From Antedon mediterranea (Eukaryota > Echinodermata > Crinoidea > Comatulida > Antedonidae), in contig NC_092679.1 in assembly GCF_964355755.1 (NCBI RefSeq), positions 22,320,432 to 22,384,431 on the forward strand: a DNA stretch of 64,000 nt. Reading direction: 5' to 3'. The notes under the pieces were generated by a model. That model was not told where the DNA came from. It saw only the letters and a program-made list of their open reading frames with translations, and searched no databases. The translations under genes and the position numbers were made by a program. Below, in pieces: positions 1 to 19,375 of this stretch; within the stretch, counting starts at the first letter, position 1, and each line of letters opens with the position of its first letter.

Positions 1-1720
1 TCTGTCTTTAACCATTGGGGTTTTTCCTTGACTTGGCAGAAGTCCACCAACACAGGAAGTTAATTCCATTCGTCCAGTATTTTCTCCTGCACCAAATACA
101 GTTGTTGTCTCTGAAAGTGACGTTCTGCCTCCTTTAACCATTGGGGTTTTTCCTTGACTTGGCAGAAGTCCACCAAAACAGGAAGTTAATTCCATTCGTC
201 CAGTATTTTCTCCTGCACCAAATACAGTTGTTGTCTCTGAAAGTGACGTTCTGCCTCCTTTAACCATTGGTGTTTTTCCTTGACTCGGCAGAAGTCCACC
301 AACACAAGAAGTTAATTCCATTCGTCCAGTATTTTCTCCTGCACCAAATACAGTTGTCTCTGAAAGTGAGGTTCTGCCTTTAATCATTGGGGTTTTTCCT
401 TGACTTGGCAGAAGTCCACCAACACAAGAAGTTAATTCCATTCGTCCAGTATTTTCTCCTGCACCAAATACAGTTGTTGTCTCTGAAAGTGACGTTCTGC
501 CTTTAACCATTGGTGTTTTTCCTTGACTTGGCCGAAGTCCACCAACACAAGAAGTTAATTCCATTCTTCCAGTATTTTCTCCTGCACCAAATACAGTTGT
601 CTCTGAAAGTGAGGTTCTGCCTTTAATCATTGGTGTTTTTCCTTGACTTGGCAGAAGTCCACCAACACAAGAAGTTAATTCCATTCGTCCAGTATTTTCT
701 CCTGCACCAAATACAGTTGTCTCTGAAAGTGAGGTTCTGTCTTTAACCATTGGGGTTTTTCCTTGACTTGGCAGAAGTCCACCAACACAGGAAGTTAATT
801 CCATTCGTCCAGTATTTTCTCCTGCACCAAATACAGTTTTTGTCTCTGAAAGTGAGGTTCTGCCTTTAACCATTGGTGTTTTTCCTTGACTTGGCAGAAG
901 TCCACCAACACAGGAAGTTAATTCCATTCTTCCAGTATTTTCTCCTGCACCAAATACAGTTGTTGTTTCTGAAAGTGAGGTTCTGCCTTTAATCATTGGG
1001 GTTTTTCCTTGACTTGGCAGAAGTCCACCAACACAAGAAGTTAATTCCATTCGTCCAGTATTTTCTCCTGCACCAAATACAGTTGTTGTCTCTGAAAGTG
1101 ACGTTCTGCCTTTAACCATTGGTGTTTTTCCTTGACTTGGCCGAAGTCCACCAACACAAGAAGTTAATTCCATTCTTCCAGTATTTTCTCCTGCACCAAA
1201 TACAGTTGTCTCTGAAAGTGAGGTTCTGCCTTTAATCATTGGTGTTTTTCCTTGACTTGGCAGAAGTCCACCAACACAAGAAGTTAATTCCATTCGTCCA
1301 GTATTTTCTCCTGCACCAAATACAGTTGTCTCTGAAAGTGAGGTTCTGTCTTTAACCATTGGGGTTTTTCCTTGACTTGGCAGAAGTCCACCAACACAGG
1401 AAGTTAATTCCATTCGTCCAGTATTTTCTCCTGCACCAAATACAGTTGTTGTCTCTGAAAGTGAGGTTCTGCCTTTAACCATTGGTGTTTTTCCTTGACT
1501 TGGCAGAAGTCCACCAACACAGGAAGTTAATTCCATTCTTCCAGTATTTTCTCCTGCACCAAATACAGTTGTTGTTTCTGAAAGTGAGGTTCTGCCTTTA
1601 ATCATTGGTGTTTTTCCTTGACTTGGCAGAAGTCCACCAACACAAGAAGTTAATTCCATGCGTCCCGTATTTTCTCCCGCACCAAACACAGTTTGTTCTT
1701 CTGATTTAGACACACACGTT
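1..1720 (-). repeat. Tandem MELT-coding repeats of KNL1
   Basis: About 14 units of 117-123 bp, all in frame with the KNL1 exon. Each encodes TxxF, then RMELTSCVGGLLPSQGKTPM, then K-G-R-x-S-L-S-E. The window opens inside a unit, so the array continues to the left. Variant markers recur about 609 bp apart (GGCCGAAG at about 531 and 1140; the CTGTCTTTAACC variant at about 736 and 1347), which shows a five-unit higher-order repeat. The last unit (1630-1700) is the most diverged and marks the array edge. Confidence 0.9.
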
Positions 1721-4700
1721 TCCCGACCGGATACGGAATCCGGAAGATTTGGGCAAAAACTGTTCTGCACAGAAGGTTGAAACGGAGTACTAGTATACTT
1801 CGGTCTAATAACCTGGCCAACATTAGCTGTGAAGTCAACACCTAAAGTAAAGTTGTGAGCAGGTGCTACATGTGTACCATTTAAGTCTTTTTTACCGTCT
1901 ACATCCATTGTGGAATAATTAACACTCTGTCTACTCATGTTCTCATCATCAGCTTCTTGGATTATGCTTAAAGACTTATTCTGGAATGACACTTTATTGC
2001 CTTGAACGAAATGGTTTGGCAACTGTATCTGTCCAAGAGGTGCCGTCTCATCCATGTCTGTATCTCCATCAAACATGACTGTCTGATTACCCACAGTGTC
2101 TCTTGGTTCCAAATCTTTACAAAGCGTCTCCTTTACATTTCCGATACATTCAGTCATATCCATCAGTTCAGCATTGTCTGTTGTAAAGAGTTGCGTTTGG
2201 TCTTCTGGCAGATTATTTTTAAATGTTTGCACAGAAGCACCACATGGCACGCACTCAGTGATGTCCATATCAGCTTGGGCCTCGTCGCAGAAAACTTTAG
2301 TCACTTCAACTGTGAAATAACGATAAACATAATAAGTCTTAAATTTCTATCAACAATTTCACATAGAAGCTTTCTAGTTGAACCTAAAAAACATGGAATG
2401 GATATTGAGCATTAATTAATTAAATGCAGTACTGTATTATAACTTATAAGTACCCACATTTTGCATGAAAATTTTGCATATAAGCAAACTCAAATACAAT
2501 GTTAGTAGCTGCATTGCTTGTTATCCTTTAGGTAAGAAACTTATGTTTGACTCTCTCCACCCAAACGTACAAATGGGTTCCCAGAAAGGTCAAAACTTAA
2601 TTGCGCTGATTACTACTTGCATGGGAGTATGGCTCCGTACGTGTGATCCAAAAATGACCGGGGTAATAATATAAAGCGCTTAGAGGCTTTTTGTGCAATA
2701 CGCACTATAAGATGTATTATTATATTTAAATGTGTTACCTTCTAGTTCTAGATCACTTCTTTTAGCTGCAAACAATTGAGAATGAGCTTCATTCTCTTTG
2801 TCGATACCAGTGTTTGACATCAATTCCATATCTGTCCTGTATTTGATTAACTGGCTAACTTTGGTTTTGGAAGGATCACTGCAGACAAAGCTTACATTAG
2901 AATTATTAGAATTGTTATGGTAAGAGTCAACGGCAGACGCTAGTTCAGATAAACCTTCAGATTGAGGATCATTTATTGTAGGCTTTGAAGTCATCAAGCT
3001 TCTAAGAAAGTCACCAGCATTGGTCTTCTGACTTTTCTGCTCTGTTGTTGAAGAATCCATCAAACCGCCATAACAAGTGGTGATCTCCATGAATCCTGTA
3101 GTGTCATCGCTTCCAAAGACTCGTGTCTGATCCATGGCATCAGCTCTTTGCGCGATGTCACCTGGTTCTGTAGCAGAACTGCTGTTAAAAGATGCTGGCA
3201 TTAGGCAAGAGTAGGTCGGGCCGACAAATGTCGGGTTTGGTATGTCAATCTCATGTTGCATGGAGCCATCGCTGCTGTCAGACGACGTACTCCTAAACCT
3301 CTGTCGTGTCTGGTTAGTCTCCATCTCAGTCAGAATGGCACCATGTGTTTGAGTGAAGTCCATTGTCATTGTCAGTTCTTTAGGTGGACTTTCTTGTTGC
3401 ATAATGAAGTCATCTGGTGTAGTCTGTGCTGGCTGTGTTTTAATTGGCGCCGACAGTAAAGAATCAAGGCCTATGCAGAAAGATAAAAAAATTGTTTAAT
3501 CAAAGATGTTATATAATAATATATTTTAGAATATTTTTTGAAGGACACTATAAAGTTACAATTTTTTTTTTTTAGATAAATCTATCTCTTCTACCTTGAA
3601 TTGTATGGCCAACTTCTTCATCACTGAAAAAAAAAATTTAATTTAAGATGTGTTATTTTATATGAGCTTAAATTAAATAGTTAATCATTTTGTTTTTTAT
3701 TAAACAACAATGGATTTATTTATGTATTAAATCATTAGGAAAATATTTTGGGCTAGCCCTAGCACAGTTCAAACTAGTAAAAGTCTTACAACACTGTATT
3801 GAAATATTTTCTTACCATATTTCTGAGGATGTTTGTTTAGCCTGATTATTACATGGAGAGTTCAACAACCCAAGAGTATGTGCATCTTTATCATTTAAAA
3901 ACTCGCTGTAAAATTAAATATTTAACTAGAATATTATTTTAATATTTTTGATATAACATTACAAGAGTATGAACAAGTACAGGAAAAATCGATGACGCTT
4001 ATTAATTGGTGTTTTTCTTTTCTAAATCCCTGTGATGATAGGTACTGTACCTGATTGATAAAAAGCATACAGTAGTCGGCTTGTTTTATGTTTTTTTGTA
4101 TTATTTATTTATACTGGGTGACTTCTTCAGTTAAAAGACTGGTCTCCCAGAGGGCCCAGTTATGATCAGAGACTGTGTGTGTGTATTGTACACCATGGTA
4201 ACCCACTACTTATCTCGAAAGATGTAATAGGTTCTTTAAAGTGCACATGGGCTAGATGTGTGGACAATTATTATTCATTCATTCATTTCCTTATATTTTG
4301 GATAGGATATCCATATAACAATACATACAGAACAAAAAAAAATGTTTAAATTATAATTTAAAAAATAATAAAATCTTACCGAACAGACATGGTATCAGCA
4401 AAACTGACTCTCTTTGATAAACGCTTTGCTTTCGCCTCTCTAAAGAAAGAATTGACAAAATATGACATTATTACACTGTAATTATTATTACACTACATTA
4501 TTTTGCTGTTGGTTGGGTTTGGAAATAAAATTAAAAAAAACAAAAAACTAACAAATCCAGGTTAAAGGTGTTTTCACATTGCGTCTGAATTCAGTCAGAC
4601 CAATCAACAGTGAGCATTAATAAACTAGTTTGACACCGGATAACCAAATTGTGAAATCACGCTCAATGCTTGCGAAATTGTTCTCAGGCTTCCAGACCGA

Positions 4701-5659
4701 ATTTTGTCGCGATGTGAAAGCCGCTTAAGCAGGCACACGTCCAGTTTTAAGCCCTTATTTTATACTTATAAACATATTAAGATTAATTAAATGTTAAAAT
4801 CATCTAATATACATACCTAGCAGTTTCATTAACATGGTTAGGATCTAAATCTCCAAGGGCTGTACGAACAGGAGACATACTAATCTTCAAAATCTGTAAA
4901 AGACACAATTTTACATTAAATACGTCAATCATTATCATAGGACACCAGGAAGGTACAGGGTTGATAATGTTTATACCTGTTTACTATGTGTATACAAATA
5001 TACTTCAAAAGCTCTCTTAAGCTCTGTCCGCACTATCAAACTTTATGTGACAAAAAAATGCGATGTGGCCATATGGACATGATGATGTCATATCACTACC
5101 ATATTTGGGCACACTTTTTTGTCAAACTAGTTTGGTAGGTAATATAAATAATATATGAATTAATGTAGTATGTATATTCAATTTAAATATAATAGTATGT
5201 ATTCAATGAGTTTTACTGTATGATATCTTTTCACAAAAAAAAAACATGCTCAGTGGGAACTATAGCTTGCTTACATCAGGAGTTGTATGTGTTAGGTTAA
5301 ACAGCCTGAATAATAGTGATCAGATTTACATAACTTTGAATCTAGTTAAGAGTGACAACAACTTTTACTCACAGATGATCGGCGACTTCTCTTCTTTCTG
5401 TTATTTCTGCTGATAAAGGAAAAAAATATGCAAATTGGACTTCCTTGTTGATATAACATAATAAATATGGTGCATTAAAATCAATAATTTTATAATAAAT
5501 TAGGCCCTCTCTAGGACTAGCCTAGCCTCTAGGTGTATCTAATTAAGTATAAATTATAATATAAATGACAGAGTTTAAATACGATGTATTCATTATTAAT
5601 ATTAATTACTATTAGTTTACACACCTATTCTTTGATGTAGTTGTATTTTCCCCTTCCAT
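1..5659 (-). CDS. KNL1: Kinetochore scaffold KNL1, N-terminal 1123 codons (partial, runs off left edge)
   Basis: KNL1 is the kinetochore scaffold that recruits PP1 and, through Mps1-phosphorylated MELT motifs, BUB3/BUB1. Exons by splice sites and phase: 5625-5659 (ATG at 5659), 5373-5409 (or 5406; NAGNAG acceptor), 4817-4893, 4380-4439, 3816-3905, 3595-3623, 2739-3470, 1-2309. The frame is open to position 1. Seen: basic run then SSILK (about residues 23-27), KRVSFADT (RVSF about 60-63), the two PP1-docking motifs in the order and spacing of vertebrate KNL1; LLSAPI segment after the 29-nt exon; MELT-like motifs MDFT, MEIT, MDIT, MDMT; then 14 MELT repeats of 39-41 residues. The coiled-coil and RWD C-terminus lie outside the window. 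The identification rests on the combination of SILK, RVSF and MELT and is firm. Confidence 0.93.
2480..2715 (+). repeat. Dispersed-repeat remnant in KNL1 intron
   Basis: Lies in the intron between the two large KNL1 exons. It ends with AAAGCGCTTAGAGGC followed by GCAATACGCACTATAA, a 3'-end style common in animal SINE/LINE tails. No coding content was found. Family not assigned. Confidence 0.35.
4105..4270 (+). repeat. SINE-body fragment
   Basis: Contains GGTAACCCACTACTTATCTC, AAAGATGTAATAGGTTCTTT and GTGCACATG, which matches segments at 27127-27180 and 61620-61690 in the same window. Three copies of the same core mark it as a dispersed repeat. It lies in a KNL1 intron. Confidence 0.55.
4562..4728. 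mobile_element. TTAA-flanked MITE (TIR GGYKTTTTCACATYGCG)
   Basis: Left end TTAAAGGTGTTTTCACATTG and right end CGATGTGAAAGCCGCTTAA form terminal inverted repeats with TTAA on both sides. At 167 bp it has no ORF, so it looks like a non-autonomous DNA transposon in a KNL1 intron. Confidence 0.55.
5017..5136. mobile_element. MITE-1 copy (KNL1 intron)
   Basis: Left arm TTAAGCTCTGTCCGCACTAT, central GATGATGTCATATCACTACC and right arm GTCAAACTAGTTTGGTAGG. This is a member of the TTAA-flanked MITE family repeated across the window; the right terminus is eroded. Confidence 0.7.
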
Positions 5660-7854
5660 TTTCTGAAAAATAAAATGTGAAACAATTCATTTTTATTTTA
5701 ATTTTGATGAAACTTTATTTTAAATTCAGGAACAGCTCTTCTTCTTATACCATAATAATTAATAAATACAGGCTACTACAGCAATACATTCAAGAGACCT
5801 CTACAAAAAATATAAAATAGTTATACAGTAGAACATCCACAGTGTTGGTGGGTAGGCCTCGTTACACACTATAGCCTAGGCTGGCTACCTAGCTAGGACC
5901 CGTGGCCGTGGGTCGCCCGTAGGTGGTGGATGGGCGCGCCCTTTATATAGTAAGTAGGCCTAGCTAGGCCCTACTACTAGACTAGGGCTAGGCTAGGCCT
6001 ACTACTAGCCTTTTTAGTAGCTAGGCCTAGCTAGGCTAGCCTAGCCTATAGTTAATCTAGCCCAACTGGCAGCTAGTAAAGAGACGAATATTTAAAACTA
6101 GTGATTGCAAATTATACAAAATATAAAACAAACTTTGTTTATATTTCAAAATCTGTATAGAGGCCTAGAGTTCTGCTGTAATCCGCAATATTTCATAGAT
6201 TCTTTTTTGTTGTCACTTCTCGAAATTCAAACTTCCTGCCTTTTTTCAATTGCATGATGGGAATTGTTAAGTACAGTGACGTCATAAATTGATGGACGAG
6301 AGAGTCAGAGAGAGAGAGAAGAGCGCGAGTATAGTCTTTTGTATTGAGAGTGACGTATTACGCGCGTTACCGAAAAAGATTTTAACAATTAATTGTTGTT
6401 CACACAGGGTGTTCAATGTTTAGAAACAAAAAGGCGAGGATAAAACATGATTCGGTAACAAATATACTTAGGCTTAAAATAAAACGACTGTGACTCACGG
6501 ACAGGCGGTCAAAGATTTTTTTTTTTTTTCAAAAACGCACCATCACCCCCCACCCCCCCCCCGTCCGCTTCTACAGAGAAAAACACTTACTTCTTTTCTT
6601 TGTCACACCTAAATACTATAAATAAAGAATATTTCGTTACTGTATTTAATTTGAAATCATAAATAGGCCTACTGTACCACCTTTATTAACAAATATTTAG
6701 GTATACCTTCCCAATCCCAGTAGTACAAATGGTTCGAACATAGAGCAGCTATTTTATAAATAGCTCCATGGTTCGAATAAGAAAATGTGATTATTAAAAA
6801 AAGTTATGATTTTCCCTCAAACCATAAACAATTAAAGGTCAAACTTAGTATGATGCTTTTTATGCCATTTTTATAGGAAAAATCGCATTACCACTATACA
6901 ACCAAACAAAAATATAATTCACCAAAATAAACAAGTTTAGCCTTGAATTTCCGTTCCTATTACGTTCCAGGTATAATGTTCCGATTCAATGTGACAAAAT
7001 GGACATTGGTATTTTTTTTCCAGTTTCTAGAATTTCTGTATTCACTGCCTCCGGAGTAGGATAAAGAGAAACTGTTCTTAACTACATTTCCCGTAAACTT
7101 AGTATAAAAAAAGCGGGGAAAAAAGGACAATATCTTTAGGACTACATTATTTTACAGTTACACTAATATTTATACAAACAAAATATTAATTGGTCTTTTC
7201 GGGCCGGCGGCCTCCATAGTTTCTATCGGTACCAGACATTAACGCTTCTCTAGTTTGGCCTATGCAGTGGCCTAATAGGAGGTCGAAAGAATTACACACA
7301 TGACGAGCCACAACCATGAACTTTTAAACAATCATGGTAGAAAAGACAAAAGAAATTAATACACCTTTTATCATCAGTCACCACAACTATCCATGTTCTT
7401 TTCACGTGCTCTAAACGTGTGTATTAAGAAAATGGACTATTCCAAGTTGTAACATGGAATAATTATCTGTGGTTAATATAAACAAGTTGCAACTATTTAA
7501 ATAGACAAAATCATCAGTTTTATTATGTAATTAAATATAATTTTAGATTAAATATTTGTAAATAAAATATAATTTTCCATACCTAGAGATAACTTATATC
7601 AGACACATTATTTGATAATAACAAAATCAACCCTTAACTAAATGATACACTCCAGAGAGAAGCAGATCGATTAAGTTTTACCGCTCTTGGTTTTATCACC
7701 CGGGAAAAGACAAATAAAATCGTTCAATAGAAGCGAAAGTATGATTGTTTGACAAAAAACTCGTTATTTGTATACGTTTTCAATATATTTGTAAAGTTTA
7801 TCACCGAAAAATTACAGAAAAGTGTTTATTTCGTTGTATTTTTATCGACGAAAG
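5660..7854. other. Intergenic region between head-to-head KNL1 and MTHFD1-like genes
   Basis: Holds the KNL1 5' UTR acceptor (5662), a CTAGG/TAGGCCTA-rich patch (about 5870-6065), promoter motifs at 6251-6284, a GA-rich run (6299-6325), a poly-T and C-rich stretch (6514-6565) and AT-rich sequence to the MTHFD1-like start. A CACGTG E-box is at 7403-7408. No ORF of substance was found. Confidence 0.6.
6251..6284 (-). promoter_or_regulatory. KNL1 promoter motifs: ZNF143/THAP11-like site and CRE
   Basis: The minus strand reads AACAATTCCCATCATGCA at 6251-6268. This closely resembles the ZNF143/THAP11 SBS element ACTACAATTCCCANNNTGC. A perfect CRE, TGACGTCA, sits at 6277-6284. Both are about 600 bp upstream of the KNL1 ATG and about 590 bp upstream of the first coding exon's acceptor, where a transcription start would be expected. 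The assignment is by motif only. Confidence 0.45.
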
Positions 7855-14704
<6,850 letters not shown>

Positions 14705-16102
14705 TCCATAAAAATGATTTAAAATAAGTGGAGTACAAATGGGTTGATACAGTACCTGGTGATATAGCATAGTACTACTATAATATATAATATATTTGAT
14801 TTCTGTAATATTCACAGAACGTGGTCAAATGCTGTATTCAAAGAAATGTCTTTCTAAAGAAATTTAAAAGAGAACAATTTGTGTTTTCAGTCATTAATTT
14901 AAAGATTATTCATATAAAATACAGTATTTATCCTAAAATGATAGTACTATTTAACTAATTAGGCATCTTTTGATGAAATTTATCATCCATTATTGCGTAA
15001 TTGGAATGATTGTCTAAATAAAAGAAATATAAAATACAATTATTGTTCTGGTTATTATTTCATTCAGTCATTATTGCAGTAAAAAATGTAGGTACTGCAG
15101 TACAATCATTTCGACATGATCCCTAATCCCTATTACAAACTTGTGATTAAAATTCTGCAGTTGAGCCAGATTACGTTGTCTATGGCCATCAACAAAAACC
15201 CAAAAATATTATAATCACCAAAATAATCTCTTCCACAAAAAGCATGTGGCAAATATTGCTGGCATAGGAGTGTAACAATTTATCCAAGGTTAAATTAAAG
15301 AGTTACAAAAAATAGAAGATAAGATAACTTTATTTTGTCCACAGAACAAGTGGAAATAATGGTGCTTGTCTCATACAAGGATAAAATGGAAATACAACCA
15401 AAGTTGATTGAATTAATAAATAATAAACCACATTCTACAATTACCAAATATGGTAAAACATTATTTCTAATTTATTGCAGTAAAATAAGTAAGTAACACG
15501 ACCATTTATTTTTTTATTAAAGTCCTTTAAAAGGTAATCCCTAAATATTACATTACATTGGTCACGGTTAGAAAATAAATTACGATACATTATTTAGAGT
15601 AGTAAATCAAGCCACTAAAGATATTGTGTATTGTCGCCCTGAATATGCCATTCCTATATTAAACTAATAAATATTATTCACCTGATTAATTTACCTGTAA
15701 TTAAAAAAAAAAACAAAAACAACAGGTTTTTGGTTAACTGTTTGTCTGTTTATTGAATTGTTGTCTCTTTGAAGTAAAATCATTATTTTTATTTCGGTTT
15801 TGTCTGTGAAAGTAAAATGGCTTATTCAAAGTTTGATTTTTTTTAAATCTTTATCATGTTTTGAGGACAATACATTTTAAAATGCATTTAGATCTATAAA
15901 GCAAAAACAAACAATTAAAATATAACAATTATACATATTTAAAACAATTAACCACATTTTGTAAAGTTGTCTACATAAACTATTAAAACTAAATCTGTAT
16001 TGCAATTATATATTGGACAAAATCTGTATTATGTAAGTAGCTACAGCTGCATTTCAGTGATTAATGCAGGAAAGTGTGATAATTCTGCAGTAACTTGCTT
16101 TT
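14705..16102. other. Tail-to-tail intergenic region
   Basis: Contains the MTHFD1-like 3' UTR with an AATAAA at 15017-15022 and a short remnant at about 15318-15350 (GATAACTTTATTTTGTCCAC) also seen at 46717-46738, probably a LINE 3' end. The rest is AT-rich without coding signals. The dioxygenase 3' UTR must also lie here; AATAAA candidates on the minus strand are too common in this AT-rich stretch to choose one. Confidence 0.5.
15017..15022 (+). terminator. Poly(A) signal candidate of MTHFD1-like gene
   Basis: AATAAA about 310 nt after the stop codon, the first clear plus-strand hexamer downstream of the gene. Confidence 0.45.
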
Positions 16103-19100
16103 CTATATCCTTCCAGCATCTTTAAGTTCCTCCATCAACTTTTTTTGATAGTTTTTATGCTTCTCCTTCAGCTCTTCATCATCACGGCAACTCTTTGCCC
16201 AGTATGTCAACCCAAGAGCTGGGCGCCATCTAGTGCTTGATCTGAAACGAAAGTGAACTCTACTAAAGCTCTGTCTACACTATCAAACTTTATGTAACAT
16301 ACCATATACAGTATGGACATGATGACATCATATCCCTACAATTTTTGGTCATACTTCACATACACACATCATACTTTTTTTGTCAAACTAGTTTGATAGT
16401 GTAGATAGCACTAATCACTAAACCCACACACAAAAGTGTGAACGTTACATTGCATACAGAACCGCGAGTTTGAATTAACAGAATTAACTGAAGCTAACTG
16501 TAAGGTCTATGATAATAGGATTTTTTGTGAAATGTTCAAATATATTATATATTTTAAATACAGTAGTTACTCACTTGTTTTTTCCAGCAACATGAACTGT
16601 ATATGGATGATGACCCAGCAGTGTGCCTACAAAAATGAAGAACAACTTCTAAATAACAATAAAAAAACACAAAATCCATAGCATGAAAAACAAGCAGCCG
16701 TTGTTTCACAAAACCAATTACAAAAAAAATTAGCAATAGGTGATAAAAAAAATGTACAGTAAATGCCTGAGGTACTAATTTAAATTGTCTCCACTGAAGA
16801 TACATTTATAGGCAAGTGTAGCATTGTCAAATGCTACACAAACTGACAATACCTGGCTATCATTTATCAAATAGTATAGCCAAAAATTTAGATTAGTTGA
16901 CATGTTTCCTATATATTATTGTTAAGCTGTACGTCACCTTTTTTAGCTGGCATTAACACAGCGTCTTTTTGCATTGTCTCAGTATAATCCACAAGAGCTT
17001 TGCTGAAACCAAGCTGATCAGTTCGTTTATGTTTCAGTTCGCCAAGCTTGTAGGTCTGCGGTACGTACGACATGGCCCCATTTTCTTCATCAGCGTCATC
17101 AAGTGCCAACCAAAATGTAATTCCTAAAAATTGGAACAAGTACATCACACAAGATGGAGTTCTTAAAAGAAGGATAAAGGTAGCTCTGTCTACACTATCA
17201 AACTAGTTTCACAAAAAAGTGTGATGTTTCCATATGGTAGTGGTATGCTTAAATGGTAGTGATATGACATCATCATGTCCATATATGGTAGTGATATGCT
17301 TAAATATGGTAGTGATATGACATCATCATGTCCATATATGGGCACATCACATTTTTTTTGTCACATAAAGTTTGATAGTGTAGACAAGGCTTTAGAGTTT
17401 GTTTCATATGAAAGTGTCCCCTTAATAGAGGTGTCTTCTGAGTAGAGTGTCACAAAAAGAGAGGTTCTGCACTCTACTCAGAAGACAAACCTAGTGAAGG
17501 AACATTTCCCCATGAATTGAACAAAGGACAATACTGTATGTCTTGTCACAATGGCCAACCCCCTTTTCAGAGGATACCTTTATTAAAGAGATACTTTCTT
17601 GGGTTCCAAAGGTGTCCCCTTAATAGTGGTTCTACTGTAAGTGTATACCTCTCTAATTAAGATACTCTTTTTAGCTTACCCTTATCATGCATAAAATAGA
17701 TACCATCTTGATGAGGGGGCGTGTCCTTAGCACCAGGTGGTTTGGAAAAGAACTGAACATTATTAGGTTCACAATCGACTCCCAATAGAAGGTCTGCTAA
17801 GCCATTGAATGCAGGAGATTCACTCAGATCCTAAAAAAATAGTATTTTGTAACTATTTTGACTATAGAGCTGGAAATGACTGCATTAATTCTGTTGGTGT
17901 CTTTAACTTAGAGCTGTCGTGCTGAAAAAATGCCAGTAAATACCTGCTTTTTCTGACAGACACCCTTATTGGCATGGTAGGCCTAAAGCTCTATCTACAC
18001 TATCAAACTGATGTGCCCATATATGGACATGACACATATGAACATCATACCAATACCATATTTGGGCATATCATACCATATTTGGGCACATCCGACTTTT
18101 TTTGTCAAACTATTTGATAGTGTTGACAGAGGTAATAGAATATTCCTGGCACACAGTTGTGTGTGAAAAGGGAATGGTCATGGGGTGATTACAACAATAT
18201 GCCACTGTCAATTTTGAATTCATAATTATTTACATTAGACTGAGCACATTAAATTATATTTTGTATTATTACTATAGTAAATAACATTTACTTGAAAGAA
18301 GTGATCGAAATCAGCCATTCTTTCCAGGCGTATAATAGTACTTGCATCATCCTTCTTCTCAAAGAACGCCCTCTTTGGTGGAAGTTCAGGAACGACATCT
18401 TTTCGATACCTATCCAGTTCGGAATTGATGCCAGCTACTTCCTTTTCTGACAAGAAGTCTGACAGCTTGTATTTTAAAATAAATTATAACCAAAATATTA
18501 AAAACAAAAATGAAACCAGCTTTTCTATTCTACATTAAAGTCACTGTTGTAGGCATACTATTATTTAATTACTAATACTTTTTTATTTCAATTTTCTAAA
18601 TTCTTATATAAATAATAAAACAAAACAAATAGAATAGGTCTAATTTAAGTGTATTTTATGATATGTTTATGTTTCAAAATGCTTTTTTTTAATGTGGCTA
18701 TGTAAACAGAGTATTCTAATTCACTGGCTTATCTGTAGAGGAAATATATGAACCTCCATGGTTTATCTAAGCCTAGGCCTATTTATAGTTTATACAGTAT
18801 TGTTGTAGTAAACAATAATAGGCCGATTTGATCTACTTCGGGTAGTTAGTTATAAACTCAGTACCAACGCAAGCCTAGACATTCAATCGGAAATCAGGTA
18901 TGTAGTGAACATAACGAACAACAGTTTACCTTTACATAACCTTCATCTAAAAAGAATTTTCTTTCTTTCTTTTCATCTATTCTTTCTGAGAATTTAGGCC
19001 ATTCCGAAACCAAACCCTCTCCAGTTTTTATTTTCTTTGCCTTTGGCTCCATTGTACACTGTGCATTTGGACTTTTGTTGTTTATCAATTCAACCATGCG

Positions 19101-19118
19101 TGACTTTGTGATTAACAT
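16103..19118 (-). CDS. Phytanoyl-CoA dioxygenase (PhyH) family 2OG/Fe(II) oxygenase
   Basis: Non-haem iron oxygenase that would hydroxylate an acyl or other small substrate using 2-oxoglutarate; the substrate cannot be read from sequence. Exons: 18930-19118, 18292-18465, 17680-17830, 16938-17123, 16575-16626, 16103-16241; 891 nt, 296 aa. Opening FLDEGYVK-LSDFLSEKEV is typical of the PhyH N-terminus. Iron ligands are seen as HQD (H161, D163) and a distal His in VHVAGKNKSSTR (H245), with Arg255 ten residues later as the 2OG-binding Arg. A LALDDADEENGAMSYVP segment lies between them, as in the family. No signal peptide or PTS2 was evident. An alternative start is the ATG at 19097. The model agrees with PF05721 architecture; orthology to PHYH or PHYHD1 is not claimed. 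Confidence 0.85.
16265..16411. mobile_element. MITE-1 copy (dioxygenase intron 5)
   Basis: AAGCTCTGTCTACACTATCA at the left, AGTTTGATAGTGTAGATAGC at the right. Confidence 0.75.
17181..17392. mobile_element. MITE-1 copy with expanded internal subrepeat (dioxygenase intron 3)
   Basis: Full TIRs; the internal TATGGTAGTGATATG module is present about three times, making this copy about 212 bp instead of about 140. Confidence 0.75.
17398..17641. mobile_element. MITE-2 copy (dioxygenase intron 3)
   Basis: AAGTGTCCCCTTAATAGAGG at the left and AGGTGTCCCCTTAATAGTGG then TTCTACTGTAA at the right, directly next to a MITE-1 copy. Also carries an internal inverted pair around CTCTACTCAGAAGAC. Confidence 0.5.
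17984..18132. mobile_element. MITE-1 copy (dioxygenase intron 2)
   Basis: AAAGCTCTATCTACACTATC at the left, TTTGATAGTGTTGACAGAGG at the right. Confidence 0.7.
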
Positions 19119-19192
19119 AAATCTATTACGTCACTCTTCACCGGTCACATCAAAGTAATCTGATACGTGTTGATCACATTATGATCGTCCAG

Positions 19193-19200
19193 TTTATATA
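19193..19200 (-). promoter_or_regulatory. TATA-box candidate of dioxygenase gene
   Basis: Minus strand TATATAAA, 75-82 nt upstream of the ATG at 19118, a suitable distance for a short 5' UTR. In AT-rich sequence such a match can occur by chance. Confidence 0.4.
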
Positions 19201-19375
19201 ACTTTGAGAATGATAATATGGTCTATATATTTTGTCTCATCATAGAAAAATCTTCTATGATTCAGCTACATCGTTCAACCGCTACACTGTAAAATTCGCG
19301 AGATAGGCCTATAAAATTGTAGGGAAATCCCCTAGCTAGTAGGCCTACTACGTAGCGCGTGATCATAAGGTGTTA

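Noticed and set aside
1650-1841. 63-codon minus-strand frame
   Set aside because: Alternative frame of the KNL1 exon, whose MELT frame runs open through the same bases.
2002-2415. 137-codon plus-strand frame
   Set aside because: Antisense to the KNL1 exon and intron; no domain; the minus strand has the supported gene.
7822-7854. Upstream GTG start for the MTHFD1-like gene
   Set aside because: GTG starts are not expected here; the first in-frame ATG at 7855 has A at -3 and opens a good presequence.
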